Below are positions 12,357 through 24,819 of a stretch of DNA of 64,000 nt, in pieces. The notes below the pieces were generated by a model. The model was not told the origin of the DNA. It made no database searches and worked only from the letters and a program-made list of their open reading frames with translations. The position numbers and the translations under genes are program-made. The DNA is from Mycteria americana. Its lineage: Eukaryota; Chordata; Aves; Ciconiiformes; Ciconiidae. The DNA lies in contig NC_134366.1 in the NCBI RefSeq assembly GCF_035582795.1, positions 171,504,401 through 171,568,400 on the forward strand, read 5' to 3'. Numbering within the stretch: position 1 is the stretch's first letter; every line of letters starts with the position of its first letter.

Positions 12357-15300
12357 CAGTGATGCTTCAGAGCTTGCCTTTTCAGTTATTTAAGAGATGA
12401 AGCTGGAGATGGGCTGGCACTGCCATCTGGTGCAAGTTTCCAGGAATTAACTGGCTGTGAGCAGCTCCAGCATGAAAATACTCGCCTGGGATTTTATAGC
12501 TGGCCAGAGCAATGTTGGTATTGCTGGTCCCAGCCCAGCACTGCTGAACTGTATGGCTCAAGGAGAGATCACCTTGATCCTTGGCATTTTCCAGCCTGAT
12601 TCTTCCCTCAGAAATATCTGGGGCATCAAACAGCAAGTTGCTCAGTGCAGGGGTGGAAGAAAGAAAGAAAAGCAATCGGCAGAGGCCAGACCCCTGATTT
12701 TCATAGGGAGCATCTGAGTCTATGGGGTTGCTAAAATTTGGCAGACTCTTGTCTTTAAGGCGGATGATCTTTCAATTCTTGTATTTAAGACAGAGAGCTG
12801 AGTGTCACCCTGGAAAAAACAGTTTCATTTCCTATTTATGGGGGCAAAAGACTACAAAAGTCCCTATATAAGACCCAATAGCCAAATTTTTATTTTTCTC
12901 AATCTCAGTGCTTTCATCTGCTTCTTGTCTGGCTAAGGGAAAGGGGAGCTGTGTTCACAAGCATCACCAGCACAGCTCAGCTGAAGCAAGAAGTTTGCTG
13001 GGGCTCCGCGTATCATGGCACAAAGTTAAAAGCAAATGTCTGGCACTAAACTAATCCAAATGAAGATATTTGATTTGAGTTTTCTGGGAAGAAAAACAAA
13101 CAAACAAACAAAAATGGAATTACTTGAGCAAACCCACAGCTTTTTCTCACAGTGAAGCTTGATTTTGCAAAACTTGCCTTTCCTGCTGAGCAATTGTTCC
13201 TGCAGACAATTCCCACAGCCTTTTCAGAAAGGCAGGGGGTCACCAGCTGGCATCTTCTGGGCTGTGTGTAGTCAATTAGTTCAAACCAATTAGGCAATTA
13301 TTGGGTGTTACTAAACCAGAGTTAATTTCAATAAATTGAAAACAGCTGAGGCAATTGGCATCGAAAAGCAAATCCAAAGGATTCCCCAAATCAGGTACTT
13401 CCCTCTCTGCACTACCTTTCAGAAACCTTACCTATGATGTTGGCCTTGGCCTTGTGATGATGAAAGAATGTCATCATCTTTGCAGGCAGTCGCACACAGA
13501 GGCATCTGACCTCATCATAAAACAAAGATGAAAAGCCTGTCCTGAATCCTCTCTGGAGGAGCGAATCCAGCTGTCCAGATTGCCAAGTTATTGCACAAAC
13601 AGCCAAGTTATTTGGTGGGTAAACTGGGATCCCAAGGATGGGCACCCATCTGAACATTGCTCTAAGAACATTTTTCCTCTACCCCAGAAGTCCTCTCCCC
13701 TGATGTAGCATCCTTTCCAAACAAGAGCTGGAGCAATTAAAGCCAGAAATGAGACTTAGAAATGGGACTTTCCCTAGCTTTACAGGGCAAGACACTATAT
13801 GGGACAAGTTTCCCCCAAGTTGTCCCCAAGTTTCTGGGACGTACAGAATAATGCAGTTGCCTAAACATCTGGTACTGTTTGAGATGCATCAGGATACCTG
13901 AGAGATATATAGGGAAGGCCAGACCCATAGGACACCCATATCCTGCTGTTGTAGAACTTGGAGGCCAGTGGAAATACCACATACGGTGTGAAACACCTGT
14001 GTTAGGACACTAGATTGCACCCCTAGCATGCAGTAATCACCTACATCTAGACACCTCTACAGCCAATCTCCAACTGAAATCCTCCTTTGCTCTGTGCAGT
14101 CCTGGATGTGCCACGTCGTACTGGACTTGGGCTGGACCCTGGCTCTGGGAAGGTACAGAGTTGTACTGGTGGGACTGGAGAAGAAAGCACTCAGGAAGAT
14201 GTTCTCCTGTGCCCATGCCACTGTAAGGAACGATCTGAAATGCAAGAGGGGTTGAGCTGGCAGCAGCAGACCAACATGTGGCTATTTCTCACCACTAGCT
14301 TTGCCCAGGGTCTGAACATGAAGAACTGGTTGCTAGAAAATGAGGTATATCTGTGTCTTGAGTGGACCAGACCCTTAATTTTCTTCCAGCTGCTCTACGA
14401 GCTTTGTGCCCAGCTGTCAATGTGAAGGAGCCAGCTTTTAGACTGAGCTTTCCTCTTACCTCCATTGCTCTTGTAGTTTGCCTTGGTTTCGAGAGTCCTA
14501 CATCCCAGAGACCAGAAGCAGCAGAGCCAACTCCCACTGTCCCTTTCACAAATCACTCACGTTTTATTTAGTTGGATTGCAGGGTCTTCAACCAACTGTG
14601 TGAACAAGCCCCACAAGATGCCAAACATCCTCATCTTCCTTCTGACCAGCTGAGACATAATCCCTCAGATTTATTTGAACTGAAGTTCACCATGGTAGAA
14701 GTCAGTGACTCTCTGCACTGAATAGCCTGTCTCAGAAAAAAAACAACCTGTTGGCTTGAGCAAACCTGGTCCTGAACAGGGTCCTTCACCATTCTGCAAC
14801 ACGCTGGGCAGTAAAATAGCTGTTGAATGTAATGGCAAGATTTGAATACTTCTGAAGGGTTTGAACTGGTCAATATGTGAATGAAGACAGGAACTTGTGT
14901 CTGGTTTCAATGTATTAATTTTCAAAGGGGAGTCCCTAGGGAAAAAGTAGGGAGGGTTTGGAAGATAACAGGAGGCTAAATATATTCCAGCACAAAGCTG
15001 ACAACAGCTAGAGCCATATGTGATATGCCTCTGGAATCCTAGCAGGGCTGATTTATCTTGGTGTTAGGCCTAATATACTTAAAAGCCCTTTATAAATAAC
15101 CCAGGACCTTTTGCACTTGCTGTTCTACAGACTTGCTTTGTTTATTTGACTGGTTGAGCTGGGCCTGTCATTTTCAATGAAAATAAACTCCTTGTGAGAG
15201 ACCTTTTCCTTTTGGGACCTTCTAAGGGACACACAGAGCAATTCTCTGCTTCTCTCCCACTTCCCAGCAGCCCCATTATTTCTCATCTTTTTGGCTTACA

Positions 15301-16289
15301 AAAGTCGAAGCGGTTTGGGGAAAGGTTATCTGGGCCCCTGTGGGTTATGTTTCTCCTGGCCTACAGAGCTCCCCTCCAAAGCTGAACAACAAGGCTTCTT
15401 ATTTTGGGTTTGGTTTTTTGAGGGTTAGGCACCCAACGTGCTGGTAGTGCCAAAGTTCACCCCAAAGGACCAAGAAGCATCCACAGAGGAGGGTGGGTGG
15501 CAGGCAGACAGACACGTGGCCATGGTTTGGAGCAGGTGTACAAAGGTGAATCCCACCTGCCCCCTTGCTACCTCATCTCCTCCTGGTTATTTTGGACTGC
15601 AGAGAGCCACCATGACCTGAGCTGTCACCACAAGACAGGGGAAGGAAAAGGGAGCCAGGGATAGCAGCTTTGGTCTGTGAAGAGAGAGATGGAGGAGTGG
15701 AGAGCTGCCTTCTGCCCTTCCAACCCTGGTCACCACGTCTCACCCTATCTGGCCACTGGGAGCAAGCCCACCTCTGTCTGGGATCGCTGCAGCAGGGGAG
15801 TCTGGGGCATGATGCCCTGTAAAGGGTCCCCAAATGCTGAAGCCCTTCAAGGTGCAAGTTGAATAGGAAAGCTGCTGGCACTGATATAAGTCCTTGCCTC
15901 CTTTCTCCACTGATGGTGCATCTATTAGTGGTGGCAAATGGGTCCTATGGGCCTGACCTGCTAAGGTGAGACTGTACCAGCCATGGCCAAAAGGTCTCTT
16001 GTCTTTAACTGCTGCAGGTCTGGTTTTCCAGCTCTGGAGAATACTGGTTTGGTGTGTGAGTGCACCAAGGGCAGGAGGTTGGCAGCTTTACTTTCTAAAC
16101 CCAGGCACCTGCTTGTTTCCAAAGGTTCAGCTGAGCTTGTCTTCTGCACAGAAGGACTTAGTTTTAGTGATGACAAAGGCAGATGTGCAGGAGTGTCTGC
16201 AGCCTAACAGAGCTTTTGCTGTGACAGCTCAAGACCTTGGTGCTGTCTTAGAGAGGGACTGAAGCAGATCTAGCTGGATTGTGAAGATG
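12357..16289. other. Gene-free stretch
   Basis: I see no supported gene or recognisable repeat in this stretch apart from small simple tracts, for example AAAC repeats near 13095-13115. Open frames are short and do not resemble known proteins. Confidence 0.6.
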
Positions 16290-16455
16290 TCAAACCCTGG
16301 GACAGGTTTTGTTGTCTGCATCCTTGGAGGTTTTCAGGACCAAACTGAAGAAGCCCTGAGCAAACTGGGCTGATTGCTGAAGCTGACTCTGCTTTGAGCA
16401 GGAGGTTGGACTAGAAACCTTCTGAGGTCCCTCCCAGACTGAATTATCCCATGAA
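16290..16455 (+). repeat. Old CR1 3' tail fragment
   Basis: The sequence reads like the 3' UTR of an older CR1 subfamily in plus orientation. The 'lead' is a CCTTGGAGGTTTTCAGGACC-like segment, followed by GAGCAGGAGGTTGGACTAGA, then GAGGTCCCTCCCAGACTGAA and a degenerate ATTAT..ATGAATC end. It is clearly more diverged than elements A to F. No reading frame remains. Confidence 0.75.
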
Positions 16456-19400
16456 TCCTCTGGCCACTGCTGGAGAGAAGAGTGAGCTCAGATCTACCTC
16501 AGACAACTCTGTAGATGGGCTCTTGGCCCACTGAAGAAGCTGCAACCACTTTTGAGCTTGTCCAGAGATGGGGGCTTCAATGGGGAGGAATGTGGGGTTC
16601 TGAAAAAGTTCATGCTCAGGCTGGGACTGCTGGGAGCCCCCTGCTTTGGAACTGTATTTGCCACATCTCCGATTCTCAACATGTTTTTTTCCCTTCTGCC
16701 CCCTGAACTTCAGGTAATCTCCCTCTAGGATGAGCTGGTTTATTTTTTGCTATACAGCTCTTTTCACCCTGCACTTTGCTTAGCTCTGACACCAGCATTT
16801 CTCTATTCTAATAGATTATTTGGATCAGCAGAGGGAGTGCAAGAGCAAGGAAAAAAATTCACACACTGAATATAAGGGGGGTTGATGACCTGAGGTGCTC
16901 TATGAGCCTCACTCAGAGATGAACTAGCCCTGCGGAGAAGTGACCCTCCCGGCCACCTGCTGAGTGAGTCCTTCTGCATTTTCACTCACAAAAGGGACGT
17001 CAGACTTTCTCAGCAATCTTTCTTCACCTGGTGGATGTGAGAAAATCTCCTGATTGCCTTGCAGTGGTGCCAGCACCACAAAAAAAAAGCGAATCAAAAA
17101 AGTGTAACCCTCCAAACTCAGAATCCAGGTTAAAACAGTTTCGTACAGGTCATTTAGAAATCAATAACATTGCCACAAAAAAGTAAACACATGTGAGAAT
17201 CACCTAGTCAGCTACTATTTCACCATTTAAGAGAGAACAAAAGGGATGAAGAGCTTTGTGCTAGGCAGCAATGTGACTCGGTGACGCTTAGTTTGTCAAT
17301 GACACATGTTGTCTTTGTTATCCAAAAAATCCAAGGTCCTCAAATTTAGCAAGTTGCACAAGGTTGCATTTAAGTGCCACTGAGGCCAAGGAGATTTAAG
17401 CACACAGCTGAGCACTTTGCTGAATCAGAGCCTCAGCCTGTAAATATTTGTTAACTTAGTCCAAGAACATATGGAACACAAATCTTATGGATCAATGAGT
17501 GGCTGGTGCACCAGTCAAGGCACTCGACCCTTTCTGTTGTTTAACCAAAAAAAAAAAATGGCCTTCAAACAACTATTCAAATGTCTGCTCTTTGTTAATC
17601 TTTACTCAGTAATTATTAGCCCATTAAGCAAGCACATCATATGGCTACCTATAAACACAAGGCGTTATTAGCCATTCAATTTGCAATGGAAAAATCAGAC
17701 ACACACCCCCCCCCAAGAGCATTTGAATGACGTAATTAAGATAAGGCCAAAAAATCAAAGGTCTTTACTCACATCTATCTCCCTCACCACGTGGCGGGAC
17801 CATTTTTTCAATGTCGGCTCCCCAGATAATGACACCATAGTAATGAGCCCAAATGACTTACAGGAGAAAAAGACCTGAGTCACAACTCACGAGGTAGCTG
17901 GTGGGTTTCAGCTCCCATTACCCAGTTCGATCTAGGCACCCATGAACATCCAGCCCCACCTGCAAGCTGAAGGGGTAGTTAGCCATTTTGCTCAACTGCT
18001 GTTCATTTGAGGTGCACCCTGCCTATGTGTTTGATCCAAAGCTGGGAAAGCCACCTTCTGTACATTACGACTAATAAATGCCCATCAGGAGGCAGCTCCT
18101 AACTCCCCAGCCTTGGCACTCTCCAAGGAGTACTTTATCTGAGAGGCACTGAAGGTCCAAGGTGAGATGTGTAGCGTCAGTAAAACTAACATATTCTCAA
18201 GGTGATGTGGGGCTCCTCTTGGAAAATCTCTGGAAGAGTAGTCTCGCTTGTCCACCCTCCTAGGACCACTGATCTGGAGACCGCTGGACATCTTAAAAAC
18301 CAGCACCCAGGCGTATTTGCTTGGACTGGTCCTGACAGACTTCATTCCAGAAGGGTTTGGTCCAGCTGCTCCAAAGGCAGCAGCAGTGAAGTTCTTTCAA
18401 GAACAAGCTCCTGTAACTACTTGCTCCTGGCACTCAGCACAGGCCTGAGGGACAGAGATGTAGTGAGTATTTGTCAGCCCTGGGCAACATTTCCACTGGT
18501 CCTGGGCCACTCTCAGATGAGATGGGAGGTCTCCCATCTTGCTGCACATGTTGCTTTGTCTTCTTTACCTCCAAAGTGGTAAAGCAATGCCTCCAATCCC
18601 ACATGGTGAGACCTTATGGAGATCTATCATGTGCAGCCTTGGTTCCCTCATAGCTGAGACCTGGAGACAGCAGTATCACCTAGATATGCACAGGGTGCTT
18701 CCACCTTCCCTACTGAATCTGCTCTCCTCCAGGTTGCAAGAGACCTTTCCACAGACCAGAGAACAGACATGAGGGAGCAGTAGATCAGTGCTTGCAGCAG
18801 CTTCCTCTCCTCGTGCATGACACGATCTGAGAAGATGACATTCTGGGGCTGGTTTTCTTATACCAGTCAGTATTCCAGCACTTGTTTGCTATGCATGTCT
18901 GCAATTCTCCCAGAGCCTGGAGTAGCAGGTGAGACACACTATGAAAAATATTCATTGCAAACCCCCTATGGATGCTGGACTTCCTGTGAGTCTACAGCAG
19001 AAAGCTGAGAGCCCTGGGGTGTCACGGGACAGGAAAGACCTCGGCCATCTAGATGGGAGCATGTGGAAGGCTCTTAGCTTCACGCTAATGTGGGTCTTCC
19101 AGCCCATACATCCCAGAGCCACGGTGCTGGAAGGCTTGGTTAACCACATTGGTGGCATCCACCTGAGCCAGGAAGGCAGGACATGTGGAGGACACCATGC
19201 TGAGACAGCTTCATGCCATTCCAGCATGGAACCATGCCATTCTCAGCAACCAAAAGCCAGGGAGTTTGGGATCCTATGGGAACCAGGCCCGGTGTCTGGA
19301 AAACCCGGGGTGAGCTCCTTGGCTATAACACTGGGTGAGTTGCCCTAGGCAGCCATCCCCAGGCTGCCCCAGCCTGAAGCTCAGTGCTGCAGGCTCTGCA

Positions 19401-20249
19401 TAACTGGATGCCAGAGCAAACACCACTTGCCTATGCCCAGAAGGTGACACTCCAGCTCCTGGCCAAAGAAAGAGGCTCCACACCAGCCCTCCAGCCAGCC
19501 CTGATTCTGCCTAAAGCCACCACAGGTTTGTTTCTGTTAATGGGCTGTGGCAAGGGGTCCACAGCCAACAGGACATTACTGATCCCCGAGGACACCATAT
19601 CAGCTGCAGTTGGCATGAGATGCATCTGCAGAAGAGTAGACTGCAGAAGTGCTTGTTGCATCCCTAGGTCCCTCTCATACCAACAGAAAAAACTTTTGCA
19701 ACGTGTGTTTTGTTCTCGCAGAAGGTCTGGGCTGGGTCTGTGGTGCTGGAGCAGGGCAAACCACACTTTGCTGTTACTCCCACTCTGAGGGATGGACCTG
19801 TTTTACTGCTCTCACATTTCATGACAGCACAGAATGATGGAGGTTCTCAACAATGATTGTTTTGTGTGTTTAACACAAACAAAAATAGCCTGCAATTAAT
19901 TCTATCATTTTTCTTTTTAAAGAAAGTCATGAAAGAGAGCTGCCAACTTTGCTGATGTACTTGCCATTCACTTGGCCCGCCTGGGAGATGGTCAAGTTGG
20001 CCTTGTCCAAGTGTTGTAGGGTCTGCTCAGGGACAGGCCACTCCAACTGGAGCTGCAAAGATCTGCTCCTCGGCGCTCGCAGTCTTTTTTATTCTATTTA
20101 GCCTTTTATTTTCCCCACCGTTTTCTGGCGGGGAGGTTGGTGGGGAGGAAACAAGGGGAAATGAGTTTGCCTTGTCATGAATTACATCCCTTCTGCCTCC
20201 CTCTTTTGATTCAGCCTCTTCCAGTCCAGGGAGCTTTGCCATAGGACCA
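16456..20249. other. Gene-free stretch with an AT-rich, enhancer-like block
   Basis: No gene is supported. From about 17130 to 17880 the base composition and word content change. The block is unique and AT-rich, with many homeodomain-type TAATTA/ATTAG words, a GATAA word and a CACGTGG E-box, and has no repeat character. This is the look of a conserved regulatory element, but conservation cannot be judged from one sequence. The rest is ordinary. Confidence 0.45.
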
Positions 20250-20500
20250 TGCCCTGGTTGTCTCGCGCGCGGAAACCCTGTGGTCCACAGTCCCTTCCAT
20301 GCAGGGTGCAACGGTGTCTGCAAAGTTCCTGAAGAGGGCTCCAGTGCCGGCAGGATCGGCAGCAGAGTCCTCGTCGCGGTTTCCTGAACTGGGGGAACCT
20401 CAGGGGAGCAGAGAGGCCCGGCAGGAACACGCAGCTCCCGCCACAGCGGCTGAGGAGACCTGGGTGGGGCCAGGAGCAACAGCAGCTAAGCCCCCACATG

Positions 20501-20605
20501 TATAAAAGAAGCCCTTAGGGAACCCTAGCGACCAGGGCGTGGTGCGTCAGCAAAGGCGTGGTGCATCAGTTCGCACGGAAAGGCGTGCAGGAAGGGCGCT
20601 GAACT
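20501..20605 (+). promoter_or_regulatory. Possible CR1 internal promoter/leader with short repeats
   Basis: A TATAAAAG word at 20501-20508 lies about 120 bp before the ORF1 start. It is followed by two copies of a GGCGTGGTGC(G/A)TCAG unit at 20538-20570 and a related GGCGTGC. The surrounding leader is the most CpG-rich part of the left half of the window. Position inside the 5' UTR fits a role in CR1 transcription, but promoter activity is inferred, and the TATA word may be fortuitous. Confidence 0.4.
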
Positions 20606-20627
20606 CTGCCAGCTCGACCAGGGAGCA

Positions 20628-21727
20628 ATGGTATCCACCCGGCAGAAAGCCGTGGCCTCTCTAAGCTCTGCACCCACCACGACTGACGCGGCTTCCCAGA
20701 CAGAGCTCCGATGGGAACATGCTGCCACCCGGGTGTCGTCAGGGTGTGCCCTGCTCTCATGCCAGTACCCGATGGCAATAGTGAGCAGACCTGTGGGAGG
20801 TGCCCCCAGGCAGAGGAACTCCTCTGCTTAGTGGCAGAGCTCTGGGAGGAGGTGAGTAGGTTGAGGAGTATCAGGGAGTGCGAGAGAGAGATGGACTACT
20901 GGAACTGCACCCTACCATCCCTGGGACGGCCCAACAGGCAGACAGGACACATGATATGGAGGATTCCCTATCCTCTCTCTGCTTGGCTGAACACAGTGAC
21001 TTAAGGGATAGGGGGCAATGGCCATAACTTCCTGCCCGGCGCAGCAGGCGCGTCTCCTCTGTGACCACCCCACCTTCCCAGGTGCCCTTGCGTAATAGGT
21101 ACGAGGCTCTGCAAGTGGAACCAAACAAGGATGAGGATGATGGTTCATCTAGGTTGGAGGTGTTGTCAACGTTAAGTCAGCCTATGCCCTACATCAAAAC
21201 CGCTTCCATAAAGAAAAAGATGGGTCATTGTCAGAGGAGACTCTCTTCTGAAGAGAACAGAAGACCCAATATGCCGACTGGACCCACTTCTTAGGGAAGT
21301 CTGTTGCCTCCCTGGGGCCCGGGTTAAAGATGTGAAGAGAAAGCTTCCTACCCTGGTACTGCCCTCAGATTATTATCCACTGTTGATTTTTCAGGTAGGC
21401 AGTGATGAAGTTGCAACAAGAAGTCTGAGGGCAATCAGGAGAGACTTCAGGGCCTTGGGACGACTGGTTAAGGGATCAGGTGCACAAGTAGTGTTCTCCT
21501 CTATCCTTCCAGTTGCAGGGAATGGTGAGGGAAGAAACAGGAAGAGCCAGCAGATCAATACCTGGCGCTGAGCCTGGTGTCACCAGGAGAATATTGGATT
21601 TTTTTGTCATGGGTCAATTTACGCGACACCAGGCCTGCTGGCAACAGACAGGGTACACCTGTCTCAAAGGGGGAAAAGGAGCTTTGTGCAGGAGTTAGGA
21701 GAGCTCATTGTAAGAGCTTTAAACTAG
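20628..21727 (+). pseudogene. CR1 ORF1 relic with SGNH/GDSL-type esterase domain, element B
   Basis: The first ATG is at 20628. The N-terminal third carries a cysteine pair (CGRCPQAEELL) followed by a coiled-coil-like stretch (LVAELWEEVSRLRSIRE) around 20790-20880. Further on, a GDS nucleophile motif at 21236-21244 begins the esterase domain known from CR1 ORF1 proteins. It continues with SDYYPLLIFQVGSDEVATRS (about 21368-21430) and GAQVVFSSILPV. The domain's last part survives in another frame, ending at TAG 21725-21727. At least three frameshifts and stops interrupt it, so no product is expected. In intact CR1 this protein binds RNA and membranes or nucleic acid during retrotransposition. 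Confidence 0.82.
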
Positions 21728-22007
21728 ATTTGAATGGGGAAAGGGATAAAACCAGGTTCACTAGAGATAAGCCTGGAGCAGCACACCAGTGTTTGAGGGA
21801 CAGTGTGCTAGCGAGGTCCTTTGGTCAGCCGTCTCAGTGGAGGTAGGGGATGGAGATCCATGTGGCAGCAAAGACGCAAGGGTTATTGATGTGTTAGAAA
21901 CCATGGAAGCACCTGAGAATGGTCACGTAGGAATTAGGGCTTCTCCCCCCAAAAAGGTGGCAGGATCAATAGCTCAACTGAAGTGCACCTAGACCAATGC
22001 ATGCAGC

Positions 22008-24741
22008 ATGGGCAACAAACAGGAGGAGCTGGAAGCCATCGTGCAGCTGGAAAACGATGATGTAGTTGCCATCACAGAAACATGGTGGGATGACTCACAC
22101 AACTGGAGTGCTGCAGTGGATGGCTATAAACTCTTCAGAAGGGATAGGCAAGGAAGGAAAGGTGGTGGGGTAGCCCTGTATGCTAGGGAGGGTTTTGATT
22201 GTCAGAGCTTAATGATGGCGACAATAGGGTTGAGTGTTTATGGGTAAGAATCAGGGGGAAGGCCAACAAGGCAGATATCATGGTGGGAGTCTGTTATAGA
22301 CCACCCAGCCAGGATGAAGAGGCAGATGAAATATTCTATAAGCAGATGGGAGAAGTCTTACAATCGCTAGCCCTTGTTCTTGTGGGGGACTTCAACTTAC
22401 CAGATGTCTGCTGGAAATACAATACAGCAGGGAGGAAACAGTCTAGGAGGTTCCTGGAGTGTGTGGAAGATAACTTCCTGACACAGCTGGCGAGTGGGCC
22501 AACTAGGGAAGGTGCATGCTAGACCTGTTGTTTGTGAACAGAGAAGGACTTGTGGGTGATGTGATGGGTGGAGGCCATCTTGGGCACAGCGATCACAAAA
22601 TGATAAGAGTTTTTGATTGTTGGAGAAGTGAGGAGGGGGTCAGCAGAACTGCTACCTTGGACTTCTGGAGGGCAGACTTTGGCCTGTTTAGGGGCCTGGT
22701 TGACAGAGTCCCTTGGGAGGCAGTCCTGAAGGGCAAAGGAGTCCAGGAAGGCTGGACATTCTTCAAGAAGGAAATCTTAAAGGTGCAGGAACAGGCCATC
22801 CCTATGTGCTGAAAGACGGGCCAGCGGGGAAGGCCGGCCTGGCTGGACAGAGAGCTTTGGCTGGAACTCAGGAAAGAAAGGAGAGTTTATGACCTTTGGA
22901 AGAAGGGGCAGGCAACTCAGGAGGACTACAAAGATGTTGTGAGGTTATGCAGGGAGAAAATTAGAAGGGCCAAAGCCCAACTAGAACTTAATCTGGCTAC
23001 TGCCATAAAAGACAATTAAAAATGTTTCTATAACTACATTAGCAACAAAAGGAGGGCTAAGGAGAATCTCCATCCTTTATTGGATGCAGGGGGAAACATA
23101 GTGACAAAGGACGAGGAAAAGGCTGAGGTACTTAATGCCTTCTTTGCCTCAGTCTTTCATAGGAAGACCAGTTGTTCTCCGGGTACCCAGCCCCCTGAGC
23201 GGGAAGACAGGGATGGGGAGCAGAATGAAGCCCCCATAATGCAAGGGCAAATGGTTAGCGACCTGCTACGTCACTTGGACACACACAAGTCTATGGGGTC
23301 AGATGGGATCCACCCAAGAGCACTGAGGGAGCTGGCAGAAGTTCTCACCAAGGCACTTTCCATCCTTTATCCGCAGTCCTGGCTAACCAGGGAGGTCCCA
23401 GTTGACTGGAAGTTAGCAAAAGTGACGCCCATCTACAAGAAGGGCCAGAAGGAGGACCCAGGGAACTACAGGCCTGTCAGTCTGACCTCGGTGCTGGGGG
23501 AAGTTTATGGAGTAGATCATCCTGAGTGCCATCATCCAGCACGTACAAAACAACCAGGTGATCGGGCCCAGTCAGCATGGGTTTATGAAAAGCAGGTCCT
23601 GCTTGACTGACCTGATCTCCTTCTATGACCAGGTGACCCTCTTAGTGGATGAGGGGAAGGCTGTGGATGTTGCCTACCTAGACTTCAGTAAAGCCTTTGA
23701 CACCGTTTCCCACAGCATTCTCCTGGAGAAACTGGCTCCTTGTGGCTTGGATGGGCTTACGTTTCGCTGGGTAAAAAAGTGGCTGGCTGGCCGGGCCCAA
23801 AGAGTTGTGGTGAATGGAGTTAAATCCAGTTGGTGGCCAGTCACAAGTGGTGTTCCCCAGAGCTGAGTATTGGGGCCAGTCCTGTTTAATATCTTTATCA
23901 ATGATCTGGACGAGGGGATTGAGTGCACCCTCAGTAAGTTTGCAGATGACACCAAGTTGTGTGGGAGTGTTGATCTGCCTGAGGGTAGGCAGGCTCTGCA
24001 GAGGGACCTGGACAGGCTGGATTGATGGGCTGAGGCCAATTGTATGGGGTTCAACAAGGCCAAGTGCAAGGTCCTGCACTTGGGCCACAGCAACCCCATG
24101 CAACGCTACAGGCTTGGGGAAGAGTGGCTGGAAAGCTGCCTGGCAGAGAAGGACCTGGAGGTGTTGGTTAACAGCCGCCTGAATATGAGCCAGCAGTGTG
24201 CCCAGGTGGCCAAGAAGGCCAACCGCATCCTGGCTTGTATCAGAAATAGTGTGGCCAGCAGGACTAGGGAAGTGATCGTCTCCCTGTACTCGGCACTGGT
24301 GAGGTTTCACCTCAAATACTGCGTTCAGTTTTGGGCCCCCCCACTACCAGAGAGACATTGAGGTGCTGGAGAGTGTCCAGAGAAGGGCAACGAAGCTGGT
24401 GAAGGGTCTGGAGCAGAAGTCTTCTGAGGAGCGGCTGAGGGAACTGGGGTTGTTTAGCCTGGAGAAAAGGAGGCTGAGGGGAGACCTTATCGCTCTCTAC
24501 AACTACCTGGAAGGAGGTTGTAGAGAGGTGGGGGTCGGTCTCTTCTCCCAGGTAACAAGTGATAGGACAAGAGGAAATGGCCTCAAGTTGCGCCAGGGGA
24601 GGTTTAGACTGGATATTAGGAAATTTTACTTCACTGAAAGGCTTGTCAAGCATTGGAACAGGCTGCCCAGGGAAGTGGTTGAGTCACCATGCCTGGAGGT
24701 ATTTAAGACGTGTAGACGTGGTGCTTAGGGACATGGTTTAG
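22008..24741 (+). pseudogene. CR1 ORF2 relic (endonuclease + reverse transcriptase), element B
   Basis: ATG at 22008 opens the AP-like endonuclease (ITETWWDD, about residues 21-28). VGDFNLPDVCW lies near 22380 and the GHSDH motif near 22580. The RT follows, with NYRPVSLTSVLG at about 23460, DFSKAFDTVSH at about 23680 and SKFADDTKL at about 23935. The CR1 tail ends near 24741. The frame is broken near 22201, 22513 and 23500, and stops occur at 22810-22812 and 23864-23866. The stop at 22810 replaces a CGA arginine codon kept in element A, a typical CpG decay. The other lesions named are shared with element A. Confidence 0.88.
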
Positions 24742-24819
24742 TGGTGGACTTGGCAGTGCTAGGTTAACGGTTGGCCTTGATGATCTTAAAGGTCTTTTCC
24801 AACCTAAACGATTTTATGA

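Larger units (their letters stand above)
20250..24819 (+). mobile_element. Near full-length CR1 LINE element B
   Basis: This is a plus-strand CR1 of about 4.5 kb. It has a GC- and CpG-rich 5' region (about 20250-20627), an ORF1 relic (20628-21727), a short linker, an ORF2 relic (22008-24741) and a 3' UTR. It ends near 24819 with a decayed octamer. The exact 5' boundary is uncertain: the CpG-rich leader starts around 20250, while clear CR1 features start by 20500. Full-length copies are rare among CR1 insertions because most are 5'-truncated. Both frames carry breaks, so the copy is dead. Element A is a closely related, truncated copy in opposite orientation. Confidence 0.9.
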
